A stretch of DNA of 64,000 bases from Chryseobacterium sp. GVT01B (lineage in GTDB: Bacteria; Bacteroidota; Bacteroidia; Flavobacteriales; Weeksellaceae): contig NZ_JAHXYI010000005.1 in NCBI RefSeq assembly GCF_019970045.1, positions 1 to 64,000 of the forward strand, given 5' to 3'. The translations under genes and the position numbers were made by a program. Of this stretch, positions 52,568 to 62,019 are shown piece by piece (positions within the stretch are counted from its first letter, which is position 1; each line of letters starts with the position of its first letter). Under the pieces are notes generated by a model. The model worked only from the letters and a program-made list of their open reading frames with translations. It had not been told where the DNA came from and made no database searches.

Positions 52568-53650
52568 TTATAACACTTTTTCTAAAATACTGATGTAGAT
52601 CTCTATTCCTTCTTCTATTTCCCGGATATAGATAAATTCATCTGCAGTGTGAGAGCGCCTACTGTCTCCAGGACCCACTTTCACTGATGTACATGGGATA
52701 ATCGCCTGATCTGAGGAAGTAGGTGAACCATAAGTAGTCCTTCCGATTTCAATTCCCGCTTTTACAAACGGATGATCCATTTCGATCTTTGAAGAATTCA
52801 ACCTGAAAGACCTTGCGGTGAGTGTTGATTCCATCTGAGACTGGATGATTTCAAATGCTTCCTGGTTGGAATATTCGTCTGTTACCCTTACATCCAGCGT
52901 GAAATTGCACGATTCCGGAACAACATTGTGCTGTACTCCTGCATGAATTCCTGATAAAGTAACTTTAACTTCTCCAAGATATTCTGAAACTTTTGGAAAT
53001 TTAAAGGCTAAAATATTCTGCAGATCCTGCATACATTTTACAATCGAATTATCATGATTAGGATGAGCGGCATGAGAAGGAGTACCTTTCATTTCTCCAT
53101 CAATCACAAGAAGTCCTTTTTCTGCAATCGCCAGATTCATCTGCGTGGGTTCTCCTACAATAGCGAGTTCTACGTTGGGTAGCTGCGGAAATAAAGCTTC
53201 AATTCCATCAAATCCTGAAATCTCCTCCTCTGCCGTCAAAGCAATAACTAAATTATATTTTAAATCTTCTTTATCATAAAAATGCAAAAAAACCTGCGCC
53301 ATAGAAACCAAAGAAGCTCCGGCATCATTACTTCCCAATCCGAACAGTTTGCCGTCTTTTTCAACAGGAACAAACGGATCAAGTGTATACGCTTTGTTAG
53401 GTTTTACCGTATCATGATGCGTGTTCAGTAAAACGGAAGGTTTAAACACATCAAAATGTTTATTCACCGCCCAGATGTTGTTTTTAAAACGTTTGGTAGG
53501 AATCTGATGCTTTTTGAAAAAATTCTCAATTTCCACCGACGTATTAAACTCATCTTTGCTGAATGAAGGAATCTCAATCAAATTTTTAAGCAATCCGATC
53601 GCGTTATTTAACAGCTCTTCTTTATTATAAACAGATTTCAGTTCCTGCAT
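52568..53650 (-). CDS. argE: M20-family deacylase (N-acetylornithine deacetylase type)
   Basis: 360 aa. M20 metallopeptidase signatures: NTHHDTVKP with metal His and Asp, GLGSNDAGASL, TAEEEISGFDG with the general-base Glu pair, and a dimerisation domain about 165-275. In this cluster it should remove the N-acyl group (acetyl or succinyl) from acylornithine or acylcitrulline. Its start overlaps argB by 26 nt. Confidence 0.88.
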   Translation of the reverse strand: MQELKSVYNKEELLNNAIGLLKNLIEIPSFSKDEFNTSVEIENFFKKHQIPTKRFKNNIWAVNKHFDVFKPSVLLNTHHDTVKPNKAYTLDPFVPVEKDGKLFGLGSNDAGASLVSMAQVFLHFYDKEDLKYNLVIALTAEEEISGFDGIEALFPQLPNVELAIVGEPTQMNLAIAEKGLLVIDGEMKGTPSHAAHPNHDNSIVKCMQDLQNILAFKFPKVSEYLGEVKVTLSGIHAGVQHNVVPESCNFTLDVRVTDEYSNQEAFEIIQSQMESTLTARSFRLNSSKIEMDHPFVKAGIEIGRTTYGSPTSSDQAIIPCTSVKVGPGDSRRSHTADEFIYIREIEEGIEIYISILEKVL

Positions 53651-54419
53651 GATGATTTTCTATATGGTTTTTCAGTTTTGTTTCCTTGATCAGAAACACT
53701 TTTTCTACATTATTCTTTACAGCTCCAAGAGCATTTTCAAGCTTAGGTAAAATCCCTTTGTGAAGCTTTCCTTCTTCTTTTAATACCTCAAACTCTTCTT
53801 CATTTACACTTTTGATCACTGATTCAGGATCGTTTAGATCTTCTAAAACCCCTTCTTTATCAAAACAATACAAAAGCTCCACTTCATATTTCTCCGATAA
53901 CGCCTGTGCAATCACAGAAGCAATAGTATCTGCATTGGTATTAAAAAGATTTCCTTTTCTATCGTGGGTAATCGCAGAAAATACAGGAACAAGATCCAGC
54001 TTGATTAATTTTGAAACCAGCTTCCTGTTCACACTTTTCTTGGTAATATCCCCCACAAATCCAAAATCAATTTCAGGATGTTCTCTTTTCTTAGCTTTAA
54101 TTAAATTTCCGTCCGCCCCGGAAAAGCCTATAGCATTGCATTTTTTCTGCTGCAGCTTTTCAACAATATTTTTATTGATTCCTCCTGCATACACCATGGT
54201 TACAATGTCCAATGTCTCTTTATCTGTAATCCTCCTTCCGTTGATCATTTTCTGTTCGATACCGAGTTTATCAGCTAATGTAGTCGCTAATTTTCCTCCG
54301 CCATGAACAAGGATCTTCTTTTCCTGAATTTCAGAAAACTGTTCTAAGAATTGGGTTAATAATTCTTCATCATCAATTAAAGCTCCGCCAATTTTTATGA
54401 TGTATAACTTTTCTTTCAT
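53625..54419 (-). CDS. argB: N-acetylglutamate kinase
   Basis: 264 aa from ATG 54419 (KEKLYIIKIGGALIDDEELL), the normal kinase start; upstream in-frame ATGs at 54440 and 54485 would run through the intergenic hairpin. Amino-acid-kinase motifs LVHGGGKLAT, GRRITDKETLDIV and NTNADTIASVIAQAL. Phosphorylates N-acyl-glutamate. Overlaps argE by 26 nt at its 3' end. Confidence 0.93.
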   Translation of the reverse strand: MKEKLYIIKIGGALIDDEELLTQFLEQFSEIQEKKILVHGGGKLATTLADKLGIEQKMINGRRITDKETLDIVTMVYAGGINKNIVEKLQQKKCNAIGFSGADGNLIKAKKREHPEIDFGFVGDITKKSVNRKLVSKLIKLDLVPVFSAITHDRKGNLFNTNADTIASVIAQALSEKYEVELLYCFDKEGVLEDLNDPESVIKSVNEEEFEVLKEEGKLHKGILPKLENALGAVKNNVEKVFLIKETKLKNHIENHHAGTEICL

Positions 54420-54449
54420 TGTAAACGTTTTGTGATCCATACCTTTTCT

Positions 54450-54482
54450 ATCCTTGTCAAGGTTTCGAACCTTGACAAGGAT
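54450..54482. repeat. Perfect intercistronic hairpin between argF' and argB
   Basis: 15-bp stem ATCCTTGTCAAGGTT (54450-54464) / AACCTTGACAAGGAT (54468-54482), loop TCG, ending 2 nt from the argF' stop codon and with no T-tract. It resembles REP-type elements and could stabilise the upstream mRNA. Confidence 0.75.
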
Positions 54483-54484
54483 CA

Positions 54485-55441
54485 CTAGGCTTTTAATTCA
54501 TCTAAAATTTCACTGAACACTGCCTGCGCAGAGAAAATCCGATTTTTTGCCTGCTGATAAATGATAGAATGATCTCCATCCATCACTTCATCGCTCAATT
54601 CCACATTACGGCGAACCGGAAGACAGTGCATCACTTTTGCTTCATTGGTATTGGCTAATTTTTCGTTGGTAAGCATCCAGTCTCCTTTCACTTCAGGCAT
54701 TGCGGCATAATCATCAAAAGAAGACCAGTTTTTTACATAGACAAAATCTGCATCTTTCAAGGCTTCATCCTGATCATGAATCACTGTCACATCTTTTGTG
54801 AAGTTTTTATCTAAATCATACCCTTCGGGATTAGCAATTACCAGTTCCACATCCATTTCCTGCATCCATTCTGCGAAAGAATTTCCAACAGCATGAGCAA
54901 TAGGTTTGATGTGTGGAGCCCATGTTAACACTACTTTCGGTTTATGGTCTTTTTTCCAGTTTTCTGTAATCGTGATACAGTCTGCTAAACTTTGCAACGG
55001 GTGACGGGTAGCAGATTCCAGTGAAACAACAGGTACTTTCGCATGTTTTTCAAACTGACTTAAGATGCTTTCATTCACATCATCTTCCTTGCTCTTCATT
55101 CCTGCAAAGCAACGTACTGCGATGATGTCGCAATATTGATTCAGGACTTCAATAGCATCTTTGATGTGTTCTACCGTATCTCCGTTCATTACAGCTCCGT
55201 CAGCAAATTCAAGATTCCAGGCTTCCTGTGCAGCATTTAATGTCAATACGTTTAAACCAAGGTTTTGTGCTGCAATCTGGCTGCTCAGACGTGTTCTCAG
55301 GCTTGAATTTAAAAATACAAGTCCTATTGTTTTTCCTTTTCCTTTTTCTGTTTCGGTAAGGGGGTCAGCTTTTATTTCTAAGGCTTTTTTTATGATTTCC
55401 TGTAAGTTTTCTACATTACTTACAGAGGTGAATTTTTTCAT
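54485..55441 (-). CDS. argF': N-acetyl/N-succinyl-ornithine carbamoyltransferase
   Basis: 318 aa. Carbamoyltransferase with carbamoyl-phosphate loop FLNSSLRTRLSSQIAAQNLG, and MHCLPVRRNVELSDEVMDG in the second-substrate region. The overall sequence is of the Bacteroidetes/Xanthomonas acylornithine carbamoyltransferase type rather than classical ArgF, meaning that carbamoylation occurs before deacylation. Whether acetyl or succinyl is used cannot be decided here. Surrounded by argB and argD. Confidence 0.88.
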   Translation of the reverse strand: MKKFTSVSNVENLQEIIKKALEIKADPLTETEKGKGKTIGLVFLNSSLRTRLSSQIAAQNLGLNVLTLNAAQEAWNLEFADGAVMNGDTVEHIKDAIEVLNQYCDIIAVRCFAGMKSKEDDVNESILSQFEKHAKVPVVSLESATRHPLQSLADCITITENWKKDHKPKVVLTWAPHIKPIAHAVGNSFAEWMQEMDVELVIANPEGYDLDKNFTKDVTVIHDQDEALKDADFVYVKNWSSFDDYAAMPEVKGDWMLTNEKLANTNEAKVMHCLPVRRNVELSDEVMDGDHSIIYQQAKNRIFSAQAVFSEILDELKA

Positions 55442-55475
55442 TTTGAATTAATTTTAAAGATTGTGTTTACACATT

Positions 55476-55557
55476 TTTGTCATTCTGAATGAAACGCAGT
55501 GGAATGAAGAATCTGTAATCAAGAACAACGAGATTCTTCCTTCGTCAGAATGACAAA
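55476..55557. repeat. 82-bp palindromic repeat between argD and argF'
   Basis: TTTGTCATTCTG (55476-55487) / CAGAATGACAAA (55546-55557) with inner GAAGAATCT / AGATTCTTC arms. The best-preserved member of the family dispersed through the window. Confidence 0.7.
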
Positions 55558-55594
55558 TACTCCACTCAACTTTTCCATTCTGTTTTTAAATCGT

Positions 55595-56734
55595 TTAGAT
55601 ATTTCCCAATACTGTTTTCAAAGCATTGATGAAAAGATCCGTTTCCTCTTTTTTGATATTCAGTGCAGGAAGAATCCTTAAGACACTTTTATCATTAGAG
55701 TTTCCTGTGAAAATATGATGATCGAATAATAAGCTTTTCCTTATTTCTGAACAGTCTCTATCGAGTTCTATTCCGATCATCAATCCTTTCCTTCGGATGG
55801 ATTTAATATGTGGTAAATCTTTAATTTCATTTTCAATATACCCGCCCATTTTTTGAGCGTTTTCGATAAGATTTTCATCTTTCATGACATCCAGCACAGC
55901 AATAGAAGCGGCACATGCCAAATGATTCCCCCCAAATGTAGTGCCCAGCAAACCATTGCTTGCCTCGAATTTAGGATGGATCAAAACTCCACCTACAGGA
56001 AACCCGTTCCCCATTCCTTTTGCCGTTGTAATAATATCTGCTTCAAGTCCAAACTCCTGATGCGCAAAGAAATATCCACTTCTTCCGTATCCAGACTGCA
56101 CTTCATCTAAAATAAGAACTGCATTGTATTTCTCGCACAGTTCTTTAATTTTAGATAAAAATTCCGTTGTAGGAATCATAATTCCACCTACTCCCTGAAT
56201 TCCCTCGATGATGACAGAAGAAATTTCATTCCCAAACTTCTCAAAAGTCTCTTCAAGCTGCTGCACATCATTCCATTCTGATTTAATAAATCTTTCTGAA
56301 AAGTTAACCGGAGCAACAATTTTAGGATTATCTGTCACTGAAACTGCCGCCGAAGTTCTTCCGTGGAATGAACCTGAAAAATAAAGTACTTTACTTTTTC
56401 CATTATGAAATGAAGCAAGTTTCAATGCATTTTCATTAGCTTCAGCCCCCGAATTACATAAAAAAAGATTATAATCTTCATATCCTGAAAGCTTTCCTAA
56501 TTTCTCAGCTAATTCAGTCTGCAATTCATTCTGAACGGAATTGGAATAAAAAGATATTTTTTCCAGCTGACCTTTCAGCTTATTCTGATAATGCGGATGA
56601 TTATGGCCAATAGAAATTACAGCATGACCTCCGTAGAAATCAAGATATTGTTCTCCTTTATCATCCCAAAGAAAAGATCCCTGAGCTTTTACCGGATTTA
56701 TGTTGAATAATGGATATACGTTGAATAAATTCAT
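55595..56734 (-). CDS. argD: Acylornithine aminotransferase
   Basis: 379 aa, class III PLP aminotransferase. ILDEVQSGYGRSGYFFAHQEFGLEADIITTAKGMGNGFPVGG contains the PLP Asp and Schiff-base Lys; LCNSGAEANENALKLA and FHGRTSAAVSVT the phosphate-binding parts. Interconverts acylglutamate semialdehyde and acylornithine. 114 bp downstream of argC and 153 bp upstream of argF'. Confidence 0.94.
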   Translation of the reverse strand: MNLFNVYPLFNINPVKAQGSFLWDDKGEQYLDFYGGHAVISIGHNHPHYQNKLKGQLEKISFYSNSVQNELQTELAEKLGKLSGYEDYNLFLCNSGAEANENALKLASFHNGKSKVLYFSGSFHGRTSAAVSVTDNPKIVAPVNFSERFIKSEWNDVQQLEETFEKFGNEISSVIIEGIQGVGGIMIPTTEFLSKIKELCEKYNAVLILDEVQSGYGRSGYFFAHQEFGLEADIITTAKGMGNGFPVGGVLIHPKFEASNGLLGTTFGGNHLACAASIAVLDVMKDENLIENAQKMGGYIENEIKDLPHIKSIRRKGLMIGIELDRDCSEIRKSLLFDHHIFTGNSNDKSVLRILPALNIKKEETDLFINALKTVLGNI

Positions 56735-56848
56735 TTTTTTGTTGCTAGTTGTTAGTTGATGGTTGAAAGTTTACAGGTCCAAATAGTTATTCTTTATACT
56801 ACTGCAACCTATCATCTGCAACCTTCTACCTCATTAATACATTTTACC

Positions 56849-57814
56849 TTAGAATGCTATCGGTTTCAAATTCAGGCCTGCATTTTCTTCCCAGTTCATC
56901 GCCAGATTCATATTCTGAACTGCCTGCCCTGAAGCACCTTTTAACAAATTGTCAATCGCTGAGTGAATAACGACAACATTTCCACTCTTTTCGATTTGAA
57001 TCACACAGCGATTGGTATTGACAACCTGCTTTAAATCCACCGCCTTCCTACTTACCGTAACGAAAGGCTCCTCCGCATAAAAATCCTGATATAATTGTTC
57101 TATCTCCTCCAGCTCCAAATCCGTCTTCATTGTGGAACTTGTAAAAATTCCTCTTGCAAAATCTCCTCTCCATGGAACAAAATTCAGGGTTACTTCTTTA
57201 TTATTGAATGCAATCAGCTGTTGTAAAATCTCATTCACATGCTGATGCGTTAGAGTTTTATAGGCTGAAACATTATCATTTCTCCAGGTAAAATGGGTGG
57301 TTGCCTGCAGAGATTGTCCAGCTCCTGTAGAACCTGTAATCCCTGTGGTAAAAACCTCACTTAACACTCCTTTTTCTGCCAATGGCAACAAAGCCAATTG
57401 AATAGCGGTAGCAAAACATCCCGGATTGGCGATGCTTTTTACTCCCACAAGTTGTTTCTTATTGATTTCAGGTAATCCGTAGATAAAATCTCTGTTTCCA
57501 AAGTTTCCTTCTAAACGGAAATCGTTTCCAAGATCAATTACCAGCGTTTCTTCCTTGACAGGATTCTGAGTTAACCAGTTTTGACTTTCTTTATGTGGAA
57601 GACACAGAAAAAGAATATCTACGTCTTCAGGTTTGTCCGTCAACATCATTTCACAAACCGTCGTTAAATCCGGGTACAGATCCGAAATTCTAGTTCCCGA
57701 ATTCGAACGACTATATAAAAAACTCAATGTCACATGGGGATGAAAAGCCAGTAAACGTATCAGTTCACTTCCTGTATAACCGTTGGCACCAATGATTCCT
57801 ACTGTTTTCTTCAT
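56849..57814 (-). CDS. argC: N-acetyl-gamma-glutamyl-phosphate reductase
   Basis: 321 aa. NADP-binding GIIGANGYTGSELIRLLAFHP at the start and active-site Cys in SIANPGCFATAIQLALLPL; HP...THFTWRNDNVSAY region carries the substrate His. Reduces acylglutamyl phosphate to the semialdehyde. 52 bp after argG. Confidence 0.95.
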   Translation of the reverse strand: MKKTVGIIGANGYTGSELIRLLAFHPHVTLSFLYSRSNSGTRISDLYPDLTTVCEMMLTDKPEDVDILFLCLPHKESQNWLTQNPVKEETLVIDLGNDFRLEGNFGNRDFIYGLPEINKKQLVGVKSIANPGCFATAIQLALLPLAEKGVLSEVFTTGITGSTGAGQSLQATTHFTWRNDNVSAYKTLTHQHVNEILQQLIAFNNKEVTLNFVPWRGDFARGIFTSSTMKTDLELEEIEQLYQDFYAEEPFVTVSRKAVDLKQVVNTNRCVIQIEKSGNVVVIHSAIDNLLKGASGQAVQNMNLAMNWEENAGLNLKPIAF

Positions 57815-57866
57815 TTTGATTCTGACAGCATTTTGTTCTGTCTTTCATTAAATCGTCCCTTCGGAA

Positions 57867-59063
57867 CTAGTTGATATTCTGGTTAATCTGGTGGTATATA
57901 TTTAAAGAATTGCTTACGATTTTAGTATAGCCTTTCACATCCTCTCCTGTCCATGCTCTGTTCGCTTCTCCATAACTTCCGAATTTATCGGACATCAGGT
58001 CATGATCAGATTCAATTCCATTGAGAACAAATCTGTATGGATGAAGGGTTACAAATACTTTTCCGGTCACTGTTTTCTGAGAATCAGTCAGGAAAGATTC
58101 AATATTTCTCATGACAGGATCTAAGAATAGCGCTTCATGAAGCCAGTTTCCGTACCAGTCGGATAACTGAGACTTCATCATTTGCTGATATTTTGAAAGT
58201 GTATGTTTCTCTAATAAATGATGTGCTTTGATAATCACTGATGCTGCAGCTGCTTCAAATCCTACACGTCCTTTAATCCCAACAATCGTATCTCCTACGT
58301 GGATATCACGGCCGATTCCGTATGCTGAAGCCAATTCTTCTATTTTTTGAATCGCATATACAGAATACTCAAAGCTTTCTCCATTCACTCCTATTACCTC
58401 TCCGTTTTTAAACTCAATTTCCAGTTCTGAAGGCTGAGTTTCTTTAATCTGAGACGGAAAAGCTTCTTCCGGAAGATTATTTCTGGATGTCAATGTTTCT
58501 TTTCCTCCTACTGAAGTTCCCCAAAGTCCTTTATTTACAGAATATTGTGCTTTCTGGAATTCCATTTCATATCCGTGCTCCTTCAAAAACTCAATCTCTT
58601 CTTCACGGGACAAAGCCATATCACGGATGGGAGTGATGATCTCAATATTCGGACACATTACCTGGAAAATCAAATCAAAACGAACCTGATCATTTCCAGC
58701 CCCTGTACTTCCGTGAGCAATAGCATCTGCGTTTACTTCAATGGCATATTTTGCAATTTCCTGCGCCTGAATAGTACGCTCAGCACTTACAGATAAAGGA
58801 TAAGTATTGTTTTTCAACACATTCCCGAAAATCAAATATTTCACACATGAATTATAATAATCTTCCTGAGCGTCTACACACCTGTATTCTTTTACCCCAA
58901 GATTTAAAGCTTTTCTCTCCAATTCTTTTTCTTCTTCTTTTGAAAAACCTCCGGTATTTACAGTGACTGCATACACATCATATCCAAGTGTTTCACTAAG
59001 ATATTTTGCACAGTAGGAAGTATCTAAACCTCCGCTAAACGCTAAGATGACTTTCTTTTTCAT
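57867..59063 (-). CDS. argG: Argininosuccinate synthase
   Basis: 398 aa. ATP pyrophosphatase P-loop AFSGGLDTSYC at 9-19, HGSTGAGNDQVRFDL and TPIRDMALSREEEIEFL. Condenses citrulline and aspartate. The start overlaps the 3' end of the GNAT gene by 29 nt, so the two are translationally coupled at the head of the arg operon. Confidence 0.96.
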   Translation of the reverse strand: MKKKVILAFSGGLDTSYCAKYLSETLGYDVYAVTVNTGGFSKEEEKELERKALNLGVKEYRCVDAQEDYYNSCVKYLIFGNVLKNNTYPLSVSAERTIQAQEIAKYAIEVNADAIAHGSTGAGNDQVRFDLIFQVMCPNIEIITPIRDMALSREEEIEFLKEHGYEMEFQKAQYSVNKGLWGTSVGGKETLTSRNNLPEEAFPSQIKETQPSELEIEFKNGEVIGVNGESFEYSVYAIQKIEELASAYGIGRDIHVGDTIVGIKGRVGFEAAAASVIIKAHHLLEKHTLSKYQQMMKSQLSDWYGNWLHEALFLDPVMRNIESFLTDSQKTVTGKVFVTLHPYRFVLNGIESDHDLMSDKFGSYGEANRAWTGEDVKGYTKIVSNSLNIYHQINQNIN

Positions 59064-59721
59064 CTGGACTTTTTTTATTTTTATTAATGGTCACATGGAA
59101 TTCGCTTGCAGAGTTTTGTGCAGAATACACAAAATCATTTTGGCTCACTCCATTATATTTATTTTCAGGCTGATTATTTGCAACCTCTTTTTTTTCTATA
59201 TTTTCAGGAACAAATAACATGGCTGTACATAAACAATTCTTACGTTCCTTCATCATTAAAATTTCATAGTTCACACAGTTCTTGCAGCCGTTCCAGAATT
59301 CTTCATCCTGAGTCAGTTCAGAATAAATTACTGGTTTATATCCTAAATCACTGTTGATTTTCATTACTGCTAAACCTGTTGTCAATCCGAATACTTTTGC
59401 TTCCGGATATTTATCTCTAGATAATTGGAAAACTCTCTGCTTGATTTGAGTTGCTACGCCCCCGTTCCTGAACTTCGGTGATACAATCAATCCCGAATTG
59501 GCCACAAACTTCCCGTGCGACCAGGTTTCTATATAACAGAAACCTACCCACTCACCGTTTTCAGTGGCTACCACAGCATTGCCTTCTGAAATCTTCTTAC
59601 TCAAATATTCTATGGAACGTTTTGCGATCCCCGTTCCTCTGCGCTGTGCAGAATCATACATTTCCTGCTGTATTTCACCCACATACATGAGATGTTCGCA
59701 TGAGGAAATTTCTATTTCCAT
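59035..59721 (-). CDS. GNAT-family N-acetyltransferase at the head of the arg operon (likely N-acylglutamate synthase role)
   Basis: 228 aa. GNAT core at about 5-150: SGLIVSPKFRNGGVATQIKQRVFQLSRDKYPEAKVFGLTTGLAVMKINSDLGYKPV, with an R/N-x-G-G/A-type acetyl-CoA loop. A C-terminal segment holds Cys residues (GCKNCVNYE, KNCLC) that might bind metal, then a hydrophilic tail. As the first gene of the arginine operon and with no argA or argJ in it, it is the best candidate for the acylglutamate-forming step; this is inference from context. Overlaps argG. Confidence 0.75.
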   Translation of the reverse strand: MEIEISSCEHLMYVGEIQQEMYDSAQRRGTGIAKRSIEYLSKKISEGNAVVATENGEWVGFCYIETWSHGKFVANSGLIVSPKFRNGGVATQIKQRVFQLSRDKYPEAKVFGLTTGLAVMKINSDLGYKPVIYSELTQDEEFWNGCKNCVNYEILMMKERKNCLCTAMLFVPENIEKKEVANNQPENKYNGVSQNDFVYSAQNSASEFHVTINKNKKSPDEKESHLSV

Positions 59722-59742
59722 TTATTTATCTAATTTTTTTGG

Positions 59743-59775
59743 CAAATTTAAAATATATTTTCTTTTAAATCCAAA
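59743..59775 (-). promoter_or_regulatory. Promoter of the arginine operon
   Basis: Minus strand TTTG (59775-59772), 21-nt spacer, TAAATTTG (59750-59743), 22 nt before the GNAT start. The -7 box continues as GCCAA, giving TAAATTTGCCAA, similar to the repeats before the divergent gene. Confidence 0.7.
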
Positions 59776-59838
59776 TAAAAAAGATATTTTTTTTGTTTTA
59801 AAATTTTAAACAGGTAAAATTATCTTTATTGAAAAATA

Positions 59839-59869
59839 TACATTTGCTAATTTATTATATATTTGCTAA
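59839..59869 (+). promoter_or_regulatory. Promoter and direct repeats before the transposase-derived HTH gene
   Basis: TACATTTGCTAA (59839-59850) and TATATTTGCTAA (59858-59869), 11/12 identical, 19 bp apart. The second includes the -7 box TATATTTG, 16 nt before the ATG. Possible autoregulatory operator. Confidence 0.5.
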
Positions 59870-59881
59870 AATAATATAGTT

Positions 59882-60298
59882 ATGGAAAATACCTGTCCTA
59901 AATGCAGCAGCAGCAAAGTGGTAAAAAGCGGCATCATCAATGAAAAGCAACGTTTCCATTGTAAAGACTGCAACTATTATTTTACCGTTAAAAAGCTGGG
60001 AAAACAGATTGATGATTATTATGTCACCAAAGCGCTACAGCTGTACCTGGAAGGTTTAAGTTATCGTGAAATTGAAAGAATTATCGGGGTTTCACATGTC
60101 ACCATAAGTTCCTGGATTAAAAAGTATAACATCACAAGACCGCCCCATTCTGAATTCCACCCTGTTTATAAGATATTGAAACAGAACGAATTGATTGATT
60201 ATATTGCACAGGAAGAAAACATTAAAAATTCAGGGATTATCATTACTCAGTTTGCTGATAAGTATATGCTGATCAAATGGGAAAGGTTTAAGAAATAG
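59882..60298 (+). CDS. Zinc-ribbon/HTH protein related to IS1-type transposase N-termini
   Basis: 138 aa. N-terminal zinc ribbon with CPKC and CKDC (Cys5, Cys8 and a pair near 29-32), as in IS1 InsA/transposase N-termini, then HTH SYREIERIIGVSHVTISSWIKKYN (about 60-83), then an unrelated alpha/beta tail of about 50 residues. No DDE catalytic domain, no terminal inverted repeats and no second ORF, so it is not an active IS. It is better explained as a domesticated DNA-binding protein, perhaps a regulator of the divergent arg operon 160 bp away or of the downstream porin and transporter. Confidence 0.75.
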   Translation: MENTCPKCSSSKVVKSGIINEKQRFHCKDCNYYFTVKKLGKQIDDYYVTKALQLYLEGLSYREIERIIGVSHVTISSWIKKYNITRPPHSEFHPVYKILKQNELIDYIAQEENIKNSGIIITQFADKYMLIKWERFKK

Positions 60299-60563
60299 TG
60301 CGGGATGCGGGGTGCGAGTTTCTGGATATGAAATACGGAGTAACATACTAAATATCAACTATTAAACAAATATTCCCTGGATCCCAAGTCTTGAATCTTG
60401 TGCTTCGCAACACGGATTGTAAAACCCGAATCCCGGAACTCGAAACTCATAATCTAATAAATCACAACTATACTATTACCACTAATATATATTAAATTTT
60501 CATAAACAAATTATTAATTACAATTTGGCATTCACAAAAAACAACGCCAAAAATTGATAATTT

Positions 60564-61943
60564 ATGAAGAAATTACTTACATTTATTGGAGTAGCCTTAA
60601 TCAGCAGTTCTCTATACTCTCAAGGTTCTCCTGATTACGGCAATGGCTTAAAAATAAACCTCAACCCGGACGGTGATAAATTCGTCCGTTTTATTTTATG
60701 GGACCAGCTTTGGCTAAGAAACACTTCTATGAATCCCGGAAGTATGGTAGGTGGCGAACCTACAGACAACTCCTGGAGCATAGGAAACAGACGATTACGT
60801 GCTTTAGCGTATGCACAGGTCTCTAAAAGATACATGATCCTCCTTCATTTCGGAATCAACAACCAGACCTTCATCAATGGAGGAGCCACAGGCACTTCAG
60901 GTACAGGAGGTTATGGAAACGGAAAGAAAACCCAGTTATTTTTTCATGATGCCTGGAACGAATATGCAGTTATTTTACCTGGAGAAGCCGGAAAATTCAG
61001 TTTATCTTTAGGGGCAGGTCTTCATTACTATATGGGACTTTCCCGTATGACGATGGCTTCTACACTGAATTTCCTCACCTTAGATTCTCCCGTTTTTTCA
61101 TGGCCATTGATTGACAATTCTGATCAATTCGCAAGGCAGCTGGGAATGTTTGCAAAAGGTAAATACGGAAAACTGGAATACCGTTTCAGTTTAAATAAAC
61201 CTTTCGCCACAGATCTTGTTCCTGTAAATGTAACAGATCCATCAAAAGCTGTTGCGGTAGACAACAACGGAAATCCCAGTTTTTCAAAAGCAGGATATGT
61301 GGAATACCAGTTCCTTGATGAGGAATCTAATACGCTTCCATACAAAGTAGGATCTTATCTGGGAACGAAGAAAGTTTTCAATGTAGGCGCAGGTTTCTAT
61401 CATCAGGCAGACGGAACGAGAACATCTGTGAATTCCAACATTGAAAAGCACGACATTACTCTTTTTGCCGTAGATGCTTTTGCAGATATTCCTTTGGGAG
61501 AAGCGAAAAACAAAATGGCAGTTTCCGCCTATGCAGGATATTACAATTACAATTTCGGTCCAAACTACGTAAGAAACCTCGGAACAATGAATATCGCAGC
61601 TTCAGATCCTAATTTTATCGGAAATAAGGCCATCGCAGGACCGGGAAATCTGCAACCGACCATCGGGACAGGTAATATTATCTACGCTCAAGCAGGTTTA
61701 CTATTACCAAGTCAGGCAGAAAAACCAAAAATCAGAATACAGCCTTTTGCAGCTTATACTCACAAAAGCTTTGAGGCTTTCGATAAATCTTCCTCTCAGT
61801 TTGATGTAGGAGCCAATTGGTTCATAGATGGTCATCATGCAAAAATCACGACTCAATATTCAACAAGACCAGTTTATACCAGTCCTACGGAAAGCCCTTC
61901 TTCTAAAGGAGAATTCATTGTACAGTTTCAAATCTACTTGTAA
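60564..61943 (+). CDS. Porin-like outer-membrane protein
   Basis: 459 aa. Signal peptide about 1-19 (SSSLYSQ). Alternating strands with aromatic belts, FVRFILWDQLWLRN near the start, NRRLRALAYAQVSKRYMILLHFGINNQ, a YAGYYNYNFGPNYV strand and a closing FIVQFQIYL with the C-terminal aromatic-x-x-Leu pattern of barrels. Probably an outer-membrane channel. A metabolite:H+ symporter gene follows 228 bp downstream and a small membrane protein after it, suggesting a small-molecule uptake locus. Substrate unknown. Confidence 0.75.
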   Translation: MKKLLTFIGVALISSSLYSQGSPDYGNGLKINLNPDGDKFVRFILWDQLWLRNTSMNPGSMVGGEPTDNSWSIGNRRLRALAYAQVSKRYMILLHFGINNQTFINGGATGTSGTGGYGNGKKTQLFFHDAWNEYAVILPGEAGKFSLSLGAGLHYYMGLSRMTMASTLNFLTLDSPVFSWPLIDNSDQFARQLGMFAKGKYGKLEYRFSLNKPFATDLVPVNVTDPSKAVAVDNNGNPSFSKAGYVEYQFLDEESNTLPYKVGSYLGTKKVFNVGAGFYHQADGTRTSVNSNIEKHDITLFAVDAFADIPLGEAKNKMAVSAYAGYYNYNFGPNYVRNLGTMNIAASDPNFIGNKAIAGPGNLQPTIGTGNIIYAQAGLLLPSQAEKPKIRIQPFAAYTHKSFEAFDKSSSQFDVGANWFIDGHHAKITTQYSTRPVYTSPTESPSSKGEFIVQFQIYL

Positions 61944-62019
61944 AATTTAAACTATTAAAAAAAGATTGTAAGATAAATTAGGGATACGTTCCTAAAATTC
62001 AAATAATTTAAAGAAGGAA

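Noticed and set aside
59882..60298. Complete insertion sequence
   Set aside because: No DDE catalytic domain, terminal inverted repeats or target duplication found around the zinc-ribbon/HTH gene.
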